Position numbers and translations under genes: made by a program. The notes under the pieces are model-generated. The model saw only the letters and a program-made list of their open reading frames with translations, made no database searches and was not told the origin of the DNA. Shown piece after piece: positions 1 through 8,320 of a stretch of DNA of 64,000 nucleotides; position 1 is the stretch's first letter, and each line of letters begins with the position of its first letter. Source of the DNA: CAVTSA01 sp963790575 (GTDB taxonomy: Bacteria; Chloroflexota; Dormibacteria; Dormibacterales; Dormibacteraceae); assembly GCA_963790575.1 (NCBI GenBank), contig CAWBPD010000034.1, positions 1 through 64,000 on the forward strand, given 5' to 3'.

Positions 1-594
1 CGCCTTGCCCAACTGGAGGCGACCCAGCCACGCTGGCGGCCTGAGGAACCAAGCCCCTTGCTGGTGGGCGGCGTCTTCGTCGCCGGGCCGCGGGATGTGA
101 GCGGGGCCGGCACCGCCGGCGACCCCGGCTGGGCCGCGGCGGTGGTCCTGCGGGTGGGGTCGGCGCTGGACGTGGCAGTGGTCCGCGGCCGGCTGGGCGC
201 TCCCTACGCGCCGGGCCTGCTCGCGCTCCGCGAAGGGCCGCTGCTGGAGCAGGCGGTGCGCGCGTTGCAGATCCGCCCGGACGTGCTGCTGGTCGACGCG
301 ACCGGGCGCGACCATCCCCGCGGCGCCGGGCTCGCCACGCACCTGGGCTGGGTGCTGCAGATGCCCTCGATCGGTGTCACCGACCGGGCGCTGGTCGATC
401 CTTCGCGGTCAACCCCGGTTCGGGCCCGCGCCGGCGTGCGACCGGTCCTCGTCCATCCGGCCTGGCGCACCGACGGCGCGACCGCCGTGGCGGTCGTCCG
501 CAGCCAGTTGAGCGTGCGCACGCCGGCGGCGCTCCGCGAAGCCAGGCGGTGGGCCCGGGATGCCCGCTCCCAGGACCCCCCAGCCGATGCCTGA
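1..594 (+). CDS. Endonuclease V-like protein, 5' truncated by window edge
   Basis: The frame is open from base 1 and stops at 592-594. The N-terminus is outside the window, and the TTG at 58 is probably internal because residues before it also fit the family. The body matches endonuclease V (Nfi), which nicks DNA next to deaminated bases: a PYAPGLLALREG block, LLVDATGRDHPRG, and PSIGV. Two catalytic positions differ from the family norm. The VGGVFVAG segment aligns with the strand that normally carries the first metal-binding Asp, and the Lys after GVA is replaced (GVTDR). The Glu of LRE and the Asp of LLVD remain. It may be a diverged subfamily or a catalytically weak relative. The fold is clear; activity is uncertain. 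Confidence 0.8.
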   Translation, partial: RLAQLEATQPRWRPEEPSPLLVGGVFVAGPRDVSGAGTAGDPGWAAAVVLRVGSALDVAVVRGRLGAPYAPGLLALREGPLLEQAVRALQIRPDVLLVDATGRDHPRGAGLATHLGWVLQMPSIGVTDRALVDPSRSTPVRARAGVRPVLVHPAWRTDGATAVAVVRSQLSVRTPAALREARRWARDARSQDPPADA

Positions 595-689
595 CCGGCC
601 GTCCCTCGAGACCCGGCACCGACCGCCGGACCGCGCGGCGAGGCGCGGGCGGCCGTTCCATCGCCCGGAGAGGCTCGGGTGCCCACCCG

Positions 690-900
690 TTGAGCGGGCC
701 CAGCTCGCAACCACGAACGCCCGGACCAGGGTCCCTTCGATGGCGATAGCGATCGCCAGGCCGAGCCCGATCGACTTGATCAGGAGCACGTCGGCGGTCG
801 AGAAAGCCGCAAAGACCGTGACCATGACCGCGGCCGCACCGGTGATCGGTCCGCCCGACTGCTGGAGGCCGACCGGGGTGACATAGGCGTTATCACGAAC
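690..900 (-). pseudogene. C-terminal relic of an MMPL/RND-type transporter
   Basis: On the minus strand the translation contains DNAYVTPVGLQQSGGPITGA followed by FAAFSTADVLLIKSIGLGLA and IAIEGTLVRAFVV. This is the pattern of the last membrane segments of MMPL-family exporters. Nothing upstream encodes the remaining 600 or more residues and there is no convincing start. It looks like a leftover of a deleted transporter gene. The rest of 595-978 holds no other recognisable gene. Confidence 0.6.
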
Positions 901-978
901 TCTGGTCGAATCCGGAGGCTGGAGCCTGAGGCCCTGGCCCCGTCCTATAAGCCGGCGTTACCGGTCAAACGCGGCCGG

Positions 979-2019
979 TCAGGCGACCGACGACTTCCGG
1001 CGTTCTTGGGCTGAGGCCGCTCGCTCGTCCGCGACGGCTTCCATCAGGCCCTTCATGTAGCCGAGGGCGAAGAGGCGGCCCATCACTCCGTAGCTCGGCC
1101 GGTCGTTGGGCTCGCCTGCCATGGTCGGCACATGGTCGGGCCGCATGGGTCCCCCGAAGCCGACCTCGAAGTACGTCCGCATCGCCTCCAGCATGTTGGT
1201 CTTGCCGTCGTCGTGGAAGGTCTCCTCGAACTTGGCGGCACTGCCCCGGATATCCCGGAAGTGCACGAAGTGGATCTGGCCGAGATCGTGGCCGAACTCG
1301 CGGATGGTGGCCGGGATGTCGGCATCCATGGCGGCGAAGTTGCCCTGGCAGTAGGTGATGCCGTTGTACGGGCTGGGAACCAGCTCGATGGCTCGCCGCA
1401 TCGCACGCGGGCTGCGAATGATGCGGGCCACCCCTCGGATCTTCGGGAGCGGCGGGTCGTCGGGGTGCAGTGCCAGCCGGACCTGAGCCTGCTCGGCGAC
1501 CGGTACCACTGCCTTCAGGAAGTACTCCAGCGACTCCCACAACTGCTCGTCCGTCACCTCACCGGCGTCGGTCAGCGGCGCGTCTCGCAGGTCCCTGTCG
1601 TCGTAGCCGGTGACGAGCGCCCCGCCCCGGGAATGGATGCCGGTCGAGGAGCGCATCCAGCCGAACTCCGCCATCCAGTTCCAGCACACGACCGGGACGC
1701 CGATCCGGCCCAGATTCCGGAGCATGACCAGGAAGCCATCGATCTCCTCGTCGCGGCCCGGGAGGCCCAACTTCGCGCGGTTCAGGTCGGGACCACCACC
1801 CTCCATCACCGAGAGCGTCAGGCCCTCCTCGGCGAATCGATTCTTGAGTCGCAGCAGGGGCATCAGATCCCACGGCTTCTCGCCCTGGTCGGCGAATGGG
1901 TTCCCTCTGGTGCCGCTCACCGCATCGGTGACTCCCGCCTGCCGGGCCAGGGCCCACAGCGAGGTCGGCTCGGGCGGCAGCATCTCCGCCAGTCGAACCG
2001 GAATCGTGCCCAGGTGCAT
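979..2019 (-). CDS. uxuA: Mannonate dehydratase (UxuA family)
   Basis: 346 residues, close to the usual length of UxuA, which converts D-mannonate to 2-keto-3-deoxygluconate in hexuronate breakdown. Family landmarks are LALHPDDPP near residue 190, the YCQGNF block, IHFVHFRDI, and FHDDGKTNM, which supply the metal and substrate ligands of this TIM-barrel enzyme. The start at 2019 is preceded by an AGGAGG-like site. It diverges from the cupin and dehydrogenase operon at 2226, and the shared region probably controls both directions. Related sugar-acid dehydratases with a different substrate cannot be excluded. Confidence 0.88.
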   Translation of the reverse strand: MHLGTIPVRLAEMLPPEPTSLWALARQAGVTDAVSGTRGNPFADQGEKPWDLMPLLRLKNRFAEEGLTLSVMEGGGPDLNRAKLGLPGRDEEIDGFLVMLRNLGRIGVPVVCWNWMAEFGWMRSSTGIHSRGGALVTGYDDRDLRDAPLTDAGEVTDEQLWESLEYFLKAVVPVAEQAQVRLALHPDDPPLPKIRGVARIIRSPRAMRRAIELVPSPYNGITYCQGNFAAMDADIPATIREFGHDLGQIHFVHFRDIRGSAAKFEETFHDDGKTNMLEAMRTYFEVGFGGPMRPDHVPTMAGEPNDRPSYGVMGRLFALGYMKGLMEAVADERAASAQERRKSSVA

Positions 2020-2150
2020 GCCGCGCTTCCTCCTTGTTCAGGGGCGGTCGCCCCGAGTCTTTCCGCCTCCTTCCCGGCCGCTGCCGGGGGTCCGCGCACC
2101 GCTGGAGCTTAGCAGCCATACACATCGGCATATCTCCACGCTGACAGGTG

Positions 2151-2156
2151 TACGCT
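2151..2156 (+). promoter_or_regulatory. Candidate -10 element for the cupin/dehydrogenase operon
   Basis: TACGCT directly preceded by TG lies about 70 bases before the cupin start, in the 206-base divergent region. Upstream, TACAC (2120-2124) and GTGTA (2147-2151) form an inverted pair that could be an operator overlapping this promoter. Inferred from sequence only. Confidence 0.35.
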
Positions 2157-2225
2157 GGCGGGTCATGTAGGCCGCTTCGATCAGTCCGCACCGGGTCGAC
2201 CGGGCCATTGAGAAGGGAGTACACC

Positions 2226-2642
2226 ATGGCGCTGTCAAGCAGTAGTGTCCTGAGCCCGGACCAACTGTCGCTCAGTGTGGAGTGGTTGAAGAGCCGCCAT
2301 GACACCCCGACCTGGTCCGAGGTGCTGGTTGACAATGACCGCTACCGGGTGGTCGTGATCTGCCAGTCACCCGGCCACGTGAACGACTGGCACTACCACC
2401 TGGCCGATGAGTGCTGGTACATCTACGAGGGTACTCTCTCCTGGACACTCGAGGGTCGCGAGGAACCGGTGGTGGTGAAGGGCGGCGACTGGATGCTCGC
2501 GCCCGCCAACATCTGTCACTTCATCCAGGTGCTCGGTGACCAACCCTCGATCCGCATCGCCATCTCCTACGCAGGCGAGTTCCACCGCCATGAGCGGGAC
2601 GGGGGCATGCCGACCGCGCCCGCAGGCGCGCGCTTGGGATGA
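2226..2642 (+). CDS. Cupin-domain protein
   Basis: 138 residues from the ATG at 2226, which follows a GAGAAGGGA ribosome site. The cupin barrel is visible as NDWHYHLADECWYIYEG (HxH plus acidic and aromatic positions), a Gly-rich turn and DWMLAPANICHFIQ. Small cupins of this type bind a metal and act as isomerases, decarboxylases or sensors of small acids. The stop overlaps the next start in an ATGA, so it is translationally coupled to the Ldh2-type dehydrogenase. Its place opposite mannonate dehydratase suggests a role in sugar-acid metabolism. The exact reaction is not readable. Confidence 0.75.
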   Translation: MALSSSSVLSPDQLSLSVEWLKSRHDTPTWSEVLVDNDRYRVVVICQSPGHVNDWHYHLADECWYIYEGTLSWTLEGREEPVVVKGGDWMLAPANICHFIQVLGDQPSIRIAISYAGEFHRHERDGGMPTAPAGARLG

Positions 2643-3733
2643 CGTCGGCGCCACAGACGGAGGGCGGCGCGCGGCAGCAGGTGACCGTCGCTCCGGAACC
2701 GCTGCGAGCATTCACCGCCGGGGTGCTCGAGGCCGTCGGCACGCCGCAGGACATCGCCGCCGAGGTCTCGCAGCATCTGGTCGGTGCCAACCTGGCGGGC
2801 CATGACTCGCATGGAGTGCAGCGTCTCCCCTGGTACGTCGAGTCAGCCCTGCGCGGCACCCTCGATGTCCAGGCTCGGCCCGAGATCGTGGAGCAGCGGC
2901 AGGCCTGCGCTCTGTTCGACGCCCATCGCGGCTTCGGCCACTATGCGGCCAAGGTGGCGATCAATTGGACCCTGGATCACGCGCCCGGGTACGGCCTCGC
3001 CAGCGCCGCGATCCGGCGCTGCGGGCACATCGGGCGCCTCGGCGAGTACGCGGAGGCGGCGGTTGCGAAGGGACTTCTGGCCATGGTGACGGTGGGGAAC
3101 GCGGGACCGGACTCCCGCTTGACGCCCCCGTTCGGCGGCCGGACCACGTTCCTTGGCACCAACCCCTGGGCGCTGGGAGCGCCGGCGGGACCAGTTCCCT
3201 ACGTCTACGACGCCGCCACCACCACCATCGCCGAGGGCAAGGTGCAGCTGGCGCGGGCACGGGGCGCTGAGCTCCGGCCCGACTGTGTGACTGACAAAGA
3301 GGGCCGTCCGACCACCACTCCACAGGACCTCTACGACGGCGGATCGATGGTCCCGCTGGGGGCCGGGGTGGCGGGCCACAAGGGCTACGGACTGGGGCTG
3401 GGGTCGGCGCTGTTCGGGGCTCTCTCGCTGGCGCAGACACCCGCAGACGAGGCGGGAGAAGCATCGCTGGGCGGCGTCTGGATGCTGGCCGTCGACCCCG
3501 CCGCCTTCGGAAACGCCGCCCTTTACCGGACGCGGGTCGAGCGCAACCTGGCGGCGGTCAAGGAGGTGCCACCCGCCCCTGGCTGCAGCGAGGTGCTGGT
3601 ACCGGGGGAGCCGGAGACCGAGAGCCGCCGGCGCCGGAGTGCCGGGATCCCGATCCCGGTCGCGACCTTCCAGGCGCTGTCGGAGCTGGCCGCGCGGTTT
3701 CAGCTCCCGCGTCTGGCACCTCTGGAGGGGTGA
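2639..3733 (+). CDS. Ldh2/malate-lactate dehydrogenase family oxidoreductase
   Basis: 364 residues, the normal length for the NAD(P)-dependent Ldh_2 family (YlbC, DlgD, YiaK types), which reduces 2-keto acids or keto-sugar acids with a fold distinct from ordinary lactate dehydrogenase. Diagnostic blocks are HDSHGVQRLPWYV near residue 55, CGHIGRLGEYAE near 125 and GHKGYGLGL near 245. It begins inside the cupin gene (ATGA overlap) and is followed after 67 bases by a D-2-hydroxyacid dehydrogenase. Given mannonate dehydratase next door, a keto-sugar-acid substrate is more likely than malate or lactate. That is inference. Confidence 0.85.
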   Translation: MTSAPQTEGGARQQVTVAPEPLRAFTAGVLEAVGTPQDIAAEVSQHLVGANLAGHDSHGVQRLPWYVESALRGTLDVQARPEIVEQRQACALFDAHRGFGHYAAKVAINWTLDHAPGYGLASAAIRRCGHIGRLGEYAEAAVAKGLLAMVTVGNAGPDSRLTPPFGGRTTFLGTNPWALGAPAGPVPYVYDAATTTIAEGKVQLARARGAELRPDCVTDKEGRPTTTPQDLYDGGSMVPLGAGVAGHKGYGLGLGSALFGALSLAQTPADEAGEASLGGVWMLAVDPAAFGNAALYRTRVERNLAAVKEVPPAPGCSEVLVPGEPETESRRRRSAGIPIPVATFQALSELAARFQLPRLAPLEG

Positions 3734-3800
3734 GGCGGCGCCGGAGCAGGATTGGCAACAGGGCGGCGGCCCGTCGGTCGCGGCTGTCAGGAGGAGGGTG

Positions 3801-4823
3801 ATGGAGATCGAGGCGGACGAAGTGCTGGACGTCGGGCCGCGGCCGCTCGAGGGCGACGTCGTGATCGCGTGCCTCAACGGCATGACCGAGGACAGGGTTC
3901 GCCCCCTGGTCGGGCCGGACACCGCCGCGGCGCGGATCTCGATCGCGACGGTGGACCGGGAGGCCACCCCGGCGGAGGTCGGCGATATTCTTCGGCGCGC
4001 CGACCTGCTGATCGCGGGCGGCGGGCACCGGGTCCGCCTCGATCGCCGCGCGTTGGCGCTGATGGAGCACTGCCACCTGATCCAGCAGCCCAGTGTGGGC
4101 TTCGACCAGATCGACCATCGGGCCGCGGCCGCGCTCGGCATCCCGGTCGCGAACTGCGCCGGGTACAACCGGGACTCGGTGGCCGACTGGGTGATCATGG
4201 GCATTCTCAACGTGATCCGCTACGGGGCGCAGGGCGACCGGGTCATTCGGAGCGGCGGCTGGGGGGCGGCCGCAACAGGCAGGGAGCTGGGGGCCATGAC
4301 GGTGGGCATCGTGGGCCTCGGCAACGTCGGCAACGCGGTCGCCACCCGCCTCCGAGCCTTCGGCAGCTCGATCCTGTACCACGACATCGCTCCCCGCAGC
4401 CTGCCCGGCGCGCGCGGAGTGGCGCTGCGGGAACTGCTTCGGAGCTCGGACATCGTCACCGTCCACGTCCCGCTGGGCGCCGAGACCGCCGGACTGATCG
4501 GCCGCGAGGAGTTCGCGACCATGCGCGAGGGAACCGTTTTCGTCAACGCGAGCCGGGGGGCGGTGGTGGACGAAGCGGCTCTCATCGAGAATCTGCAGGA
4601 CGGGCATCTGCGCGCCGCCGCACTGGACGTCTTCGAGTACGAGCCCCTGCCGGCCGAGTCGCCGCTGCGGGAGCTGGACAACGTGTTCCTGACCTCCCAC
4701 ATCGGCGGCAACACCGAGGAGTGCAGGACCCGCGCGCTGGAGTTCATCGGCACCAACCTCCGGCGCGTGATCGCCGGCCTCGAACCCTTCAACGTGGTCA
4801 ACGGTGTCGGCTACCGGCGGTAG
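3801..4823 (+). CDS. D-isomer-specific 2-hydroxyacid dehydrogenase
   Basis: 340 residues, starting at the ATG at 3801 just after a GAGGAGG ribosome site. The Rossmann motif is VGIVGLGNVGNAVA near residue 165. The catalytic Arg is in VNASRGAVVDE and the His is in LTSHIGGNTEE, as in phosphoglycerate and hydroxypyruvate/glyoxylate reductases. There is no ACT regulatory domain, so it is unlikely to be a full SerA. As last gene of the operon it may complete reduction of a keto acid. The substrate is unknown. Confidence 0.85.
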   Translation: MEIEADEVLDVGPRPLEGDVVIACLNGMTEDRVRPLVGPDTAAARISIATVDREATPAEVGDILRRADLLIAGGGHRVRLDRRALALMEHCHLIQQPSVGFDQIDHRAAAALGIPVANCAGYNRDSVADWVIMGILNVIRYGAQGDRVIRSGGWGAAATGRELGAMTVGIVGLGNVGNAVATRLRAFGSSILYHDIAPRSLPGARGVALRELLRSSDIVTVHVPLGAETAGLIGREEFATMREGTVFVNASRGAVVDEAALIENLQDGHLRAAALDVFEYEPLPAESPLRELDNVFLTSHIGGNTEECRTRALEFIGTNLRRVIAGLEPFNVVNGVGYRR

Positions 4824-4901
4824 GGCTGGGGGCCGCCGCGCCGGGGTCGATGGCCCCGGAGGCGCACCAACGGGGCCTAAAGCGCCTGGATAGGGCCCGC
4901 T

Positions 4902-4909
4902 GGTGCACC
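4902..4909. repeat. GGTGCACC-centred dispersed palindrome
   Basis: GGTGCACC sits in the context CCGCTGGTGCACCAACGGG. The same core recurs at 15628, 18570, 54175 and four times at 62906-63035. A related GCGCACCAACGGGG lies 40 bases upstream. Here the repeat abuts the broken end of a small gene relic. It could be an extragenic palindrome, an operator or an IS-derived scar. Confidence 0.6.
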
Positions 4910-4918
4910 AACGGGTCT

Positions 4919-5009
4919 TATGGATGGCGTCGACCTCGGCGAACCGGCTCGGGTCGAACGTGGCGCGCGAGGCGCGGACGACTGCGGTCGCGGGCAGCGA
5001 CTCGGTCAT
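4919..5009 (-). pseudogene. N-terminal fragment of an antibiotic-monooxygenase-like small protein
   Basis: Minus-strand reading from the ATG at 5009, after a good GGGAGGT ribosome site, gives MTESLPATAVVRASRATFDP and then SRFAEVDAIHKT. This resembles the first strand and helix of dimeric ABM-type proteins. It breaks off at the GGTGCACC repeat at 4902. No continuation was found, so the gene is truncated. The rest of 4824-5371 contains no other gene that I can support. Confidence 0.45.
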
Positions 5010-5371
5010 GGTGACTCGTACCTCCCGGTGAATTATGTTTCGCCGCCCTCACACGCTAATGAGCACTCTGCCGACGAAGGCCGGACGGCGGAGGAACCCG
5101 TCTCTGCAATCCGTGGCCACCGCCGCGGGCACCACCTGCCCAGCCTTCGACGCCAGGACCGGAACCAGGCGGAGCTGGTCGCCACCGTGATCGGCTGCTG
5201 CACCTGTTCAAGACCCGCATCGTCGAGCCGCGACCGGCGCTGCTCGTCTCGGTCCGGCTGACGCGCCGCCAGCGGGGGCGCCGCGGCATCTGCCCGTGCG
5301 CCGCCCCGGCGCACGGTGGCGACGTTCGACCCGCTCATGCGCTGCTTGGCCCGTCTCTATCAGAATCGTGG

Positions 5372-5448
5372 TGGTGACCCCGGCGGGGTTCGAACCCGCG
5401 ATCTCAGCCTTGAGAGGGCTGCGTCCTAGGCCACTAGACGACGGGGCC
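5372..5448 (-). tRNA. tRNA-Glu (anticodon CUC)
   Basis: The complement begins GGCCCCG at 5448 and ends with CGGGGUC, the discriminator A and an encoded CCA at 5374-5372. The acceptor halves pair with one G-U. The anticodon stem CAGCC/GGCUG encloses the loop CUCUCAA, giving anticodon CUC. The T-arm is GCGGG-TTCGAAC-CCCGC, and the D-arm contains the usual CUAGUGG. All arms are intact. Confidence 0.93.
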
Positions 5449-5542
5449 ACATACTCGACAGCGGAGCTGCCTGCGCGCGGTCGGCTCGACCGGCGACGCA
5501 CCATGTTACCGATTTGCCCCTTCGGCACGGGACGTTCCCGAC

Positions 5543-6208
5543 GTGAGGCGCCGCACCGCCTGGGTCTCATGGAGCAGCGGCAAGGACAGCGCGTGGGCCC
5601 TGCATCGCGCGCTGTCCGACCCGAGCCTCGAGGTGCGGGGTCTGCTGACCACGGTCACCGCCGCCTTCGATCGAGTCTCCATGCACGGCGTCCGGCGCCG
5701 GCTCCTCGAGACCCAGGCCCGGCGACTCCACCTTCGGGTCCACACCGTCGAGCTGCCGTGGCCCTGCCCCAACCCGGCCTACGAGGCGGCGTTCGCCCGT
5801 GCACTGGCGTGCGCCACCGGCCAGGGGATCACCGCGATCGTGTTCGGGGACCTGTTCCTGGAGGACGTCCGCGCCTACCGCGAGCGTCTCCTCGCCCCCA
5901 CGCCGCTCGCGCCTTGCTTCCCGCTCTGGGGCCACGACACCGCGAAGCTCGCTCAGGAGATGCTGAGGGGAGGGCTTCGCGCCCGCATCACATGCCTGGA
6001 TCCGGGCGCCCTCGACCCGTCCTTCGCCGGCCGATCATGGGATGCGGCGCTCCTCCGCGACCTTCCCGCTGCCGTGGATCCCTGCGGGGAACGCGGCGAG
6101 TTCCACACCTTCGTCACCGACTCTCCCGACTTCACCCGACCGGTCGACGTCGAGCCCGGGGAACGCGTGCTGCGCGACGGCTTCTGGTTCGCCGACCTGC
6201 TCCCGTAA
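5543..6208 (+). CDS. Dph6-related ATP pyrophosphatase (DUF71 family)
   Basis: 221 residues from a GTG at 5543. The N-terminal SWSSGKDSAWAL is the PP-loop of N-type ATP pyrophosphatases. Later ITAIVFGDLFLEDVRAYRE, GRSWD and GERGEFHTFVTDSP match the diphthine-ammonia ligase-like family. Bacteria lack diphthamide, so the bacterial role is unknown; the chemistry is expected to be adenylation and amidation of a small substrate. It sits divergently from tRNA-Glu and has no operon partner. Confidence 0.8.
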   Translation: MRRRTAWVSWSSGKDSAWALHRALSDPSLEVRGLLTTVTAAFDRVSMHGVRRRLLETQARRLHLRVHTVELPWPCPNPAYEAAFARALACATGQGITAIVFGDLFLEDVRAYRERLLAPTPLAPCFPLWGHDTAKLAQEMLRGGLRARITCLDPGALDPSFAGRSWDAALLRDLPAAVDPCGERGEFHTFVTDSPDFTRPVDVEPGERVLRDGFWFADLLP

Positions 6209-6346
6209 CCAGCCGCGCCGGGTTGGTAGCCCGCGTACCAGGCCAGACCACCTTCGCTCATACAGGCCTGACGATTGACGAGGCCCAGATGGCGGCATAT
6301 GCTCCCCGCCAGCGACTACGGCAGCTTTTGGAGGGGGGACTCCACC

Positions 6347-8320
6347 ATGCAAACGGTCGATCGCACCGTCACGGTTGGACGGCATCCACTGGAACCACTG
6401 ACCGCCGCGGAGGTCGAGGCGGCGTCGCGCATCGCGCGGGAGGCGCGGGGGCTCGACGGCTCCACCCGCTTCGTCTACGTCTCGCTGAAGGAGCCGCCGA
6501 AAGCCGCCGTCCTGGCGGGCGCCGAGGCCGCCCGGGAGGCGGACCTGTTGCTCTGGGACCAGGGCCGCCGGGTGGCCGTCGAAGCCACCGTCTCACTCAG
6601 CCAGGGGAAGCTCACCGCCTGGCGGGATCGTCCCGGCGTACAGCCGCCGATCACCAGCGAGGAGTTCGTCATCGTCGAGCAGATCGTGAAGGACGATCCG
6701 CGGTGGCAGGAGGCGATGCACAAGCGAGGCGTCACCGACCTCGAGCACGTGATGCTCGACGCCTGGTCGCTGGGATATGACGGGCCAGAAGACGACCCCT
6801 CCCAGGGACGCTTCGTGCGGCCGCTGACCTGGGTGCGGGACGGCAGCGACACCGAGAACGGATACGCGCGGCCGGTCGAGGGCCTGATCGTCCGGGTCGA
6901 CCTGAACACGAGGCGTGTGGTCGAGGTCGAAGACCACGGGGTGGTGCCGATCCCACCGCACGCGGCCAACTACACGCTGGAGGGGATCTCCGCGCCGCAC
7001 AACTACCCGCGCTTCCCGCAGGGCCCCCGCCCCGACTTGAAGCCGGTGGAGATCACGCAGCCCGCCGGCCGCAGCTTCACCGTCGACGGCCACCAGATCT
7101 CCTGGCAGAAGTGGCGCCTGCGGATCGGGTTCAACCCGCGCGAGGGGTTGACGCTGCACACCGTCACTTACCGCGACGGCGATCGCGAGCGGCCGATCCT
7201 CTACCGGGCTTCGCTGACCGAGATGTTCGTGCCCTACGGCGACCCGGCGCCCAACCACCATCGCAAGAACGTCTTCGACATGGGCGAGTACGGCTTGGGC
7301 CCGATGACCAACAGCCTCGAGTTGGGCTGCGACTGCCTGGGCGACATCCACTACTTCGACGGGGTCATCAACGACCAGGATGGACACGCCGCCACCATCG
7401 CCAACGCCGTCTGCCTCCACGAGGAGGACCACGGCATGCTCTGGAAGCACACCGACTTCCGGACCGGCCAGGTGGAGATGCGGCGGTCTCGCCGGCTCGT
7501 CATCTCCTCTGTCGCCACCGTCGGCAACTATGAATACGGCTACTACTGGTATCTCTATCAGGACGGCGGCATCGAGTACGAGATCAAGCTGACCGGCGTC
7601 ATCTCCAACGGCGCCGTGCCCCCTGGTGTGCGGCCCCGGTTCGGCACCCTGGTCGCCCCGCAGGTCTACGGGCCCAACCATCAGCACTTCTTCGCCGTGC
7701 GCCTGGACATGATGGTCGACGGCGAGCGCAACACGGTCGTCGAGTGCGACTCGGAGGCGTTGCCGCCGGGCGACGACAACCCCTGGGGGAACGCCTGGGT
7801 GGTCAAGGAGAAGGTGCTCGATCGTGAGTCCACCGCCCAGCGCGACGCCAACGCCAACGCGGGGCGGTTCTGGAAGATCATCAACCCGGCCCGGAAGAAC
7901 GGCGTCGGCGACCCCGTGGCCTACAAACTGGAGCCGGGACCGTCCACCCTCAACTTCTACCAACCGGGCGCACACGCCCTGAACCGGGCGCAGTTCACCA
8001 ACCACAACGTCTGGGTCACGCCCTACGACCCCTCGGAGCGGTTCCCGGCGGGTGACTACCCCAACCAGAGCCCGGGCGGGGAGGGCCTGCCCAAGTGGAC
8101 GGCCGCTGATCGTCCGGTGGAGAACACGGACCTGGTGCTGTGGCACTGCTTCTCGGCGCACCACGTGGTCCGGCCGGAGGACTGGCCGGTGATGCCGGCC
8201 ACCCACGTGGGATTCCAACTCAAGCCCTTCGGATTCTTCGACGGCAACCCGGCGCTCGACGTGCCACCCACCGAGGGCTGCCACCGCGAGCACGGTCAGG
8301 ACGGAGCTCCACAGATATGA
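6347..8320 (+). CDS. Copper amine oxidase (TPQ-dependent primary-amine oxidase)
   Basis: 657 residues from the ATG at 6347, preceded by GGAGGGGGGA. The enzyme deaminates primary amines to aldehydes, yielding NH3 and H2O2. The cofactor precursor Tyr lies in VGNYEYGYYW (about residue 395; most relatives have NYDY). The catalytic Asp is in PYGDPAPNHH (about 299). Copper ligands are the HQH pair (445 and 447) and a His in the AHHVVRPEDW block (about 605). No signal peptide is visible, so it is probably cytoplasmic. Its stop overlaps the start of an APC permease (ATGA), which couples amine uptake to oxidation. Confidence 0.93.
   Translation: MQTVDRTVTVGRHPLEPLTAAEVEAASRIAREARGLDGSTRFVYVSLKEPPKAAVLAGAEAAREADLLLWDQGRRVAVEATVSLSQGKLTAWRDRPGVQPPITSEEFVIVEQIVKDDPRWQEAMHKRGVTDLEHVMLDAWSLGYDGPEDDPSQGRFVRPLTWVRDGSDTENGYARPVEGLIVRVDLNTRRVVEVEDHGVVPIPPHAANYTLEGISAPHNYPRFPQGPRPDLKPVEITQPAGRSFTVDGHQISWQKWRLRIGFNPREGLTLHTVTYRDGDRERPILYRASLTEMFVPYGDPAPNHHRKNVFDMGEYGLGPMTNSLELGCDCLGDIHYFDGVINDQDGHAATIANAVCLHEEDHGMLWKHTDFRTGQVEMRRSRRLVISSVATVGNYEYGYYWYLYQDGGIEYEIKLTGVISNGAVPPGVRPRFGTLVAPQVYGPNHQHFFAVRLDMMVDGERNTVVECDSEALPPGDDNPWGNAWVVKEKVLDRESTAQRDANANAGRFWKIINPARKNGVGDPVAYKLEPGPSTLNFYQPGAHALNRAQFTNHNVWVTPYDPSERFPAGDYPNQSPGGEGLPKWTAADRPVENTDLVLWHCFSAHHVVRPEDWPVMPATHVGFQLKPFGFFDGNPALDVPPTEGCHREHGQDGAPQI

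Noticed and set aside
5060..5340. Transposase N-terminal relic upstream of tRNA-Glu
   Set aside because: The plus-strand reading with VSVRLTRRQRGRRG and a Cys pair was too short and the Cys spacing did not fit a known transposase.
6593..8293. Long minus-strand open frame (566 codons) opposite the amine oxidase
   Set aside because: GC-rich third positions create open antisense frames; the translation has no family features and the plus-strand gene has all catalytic motifs.
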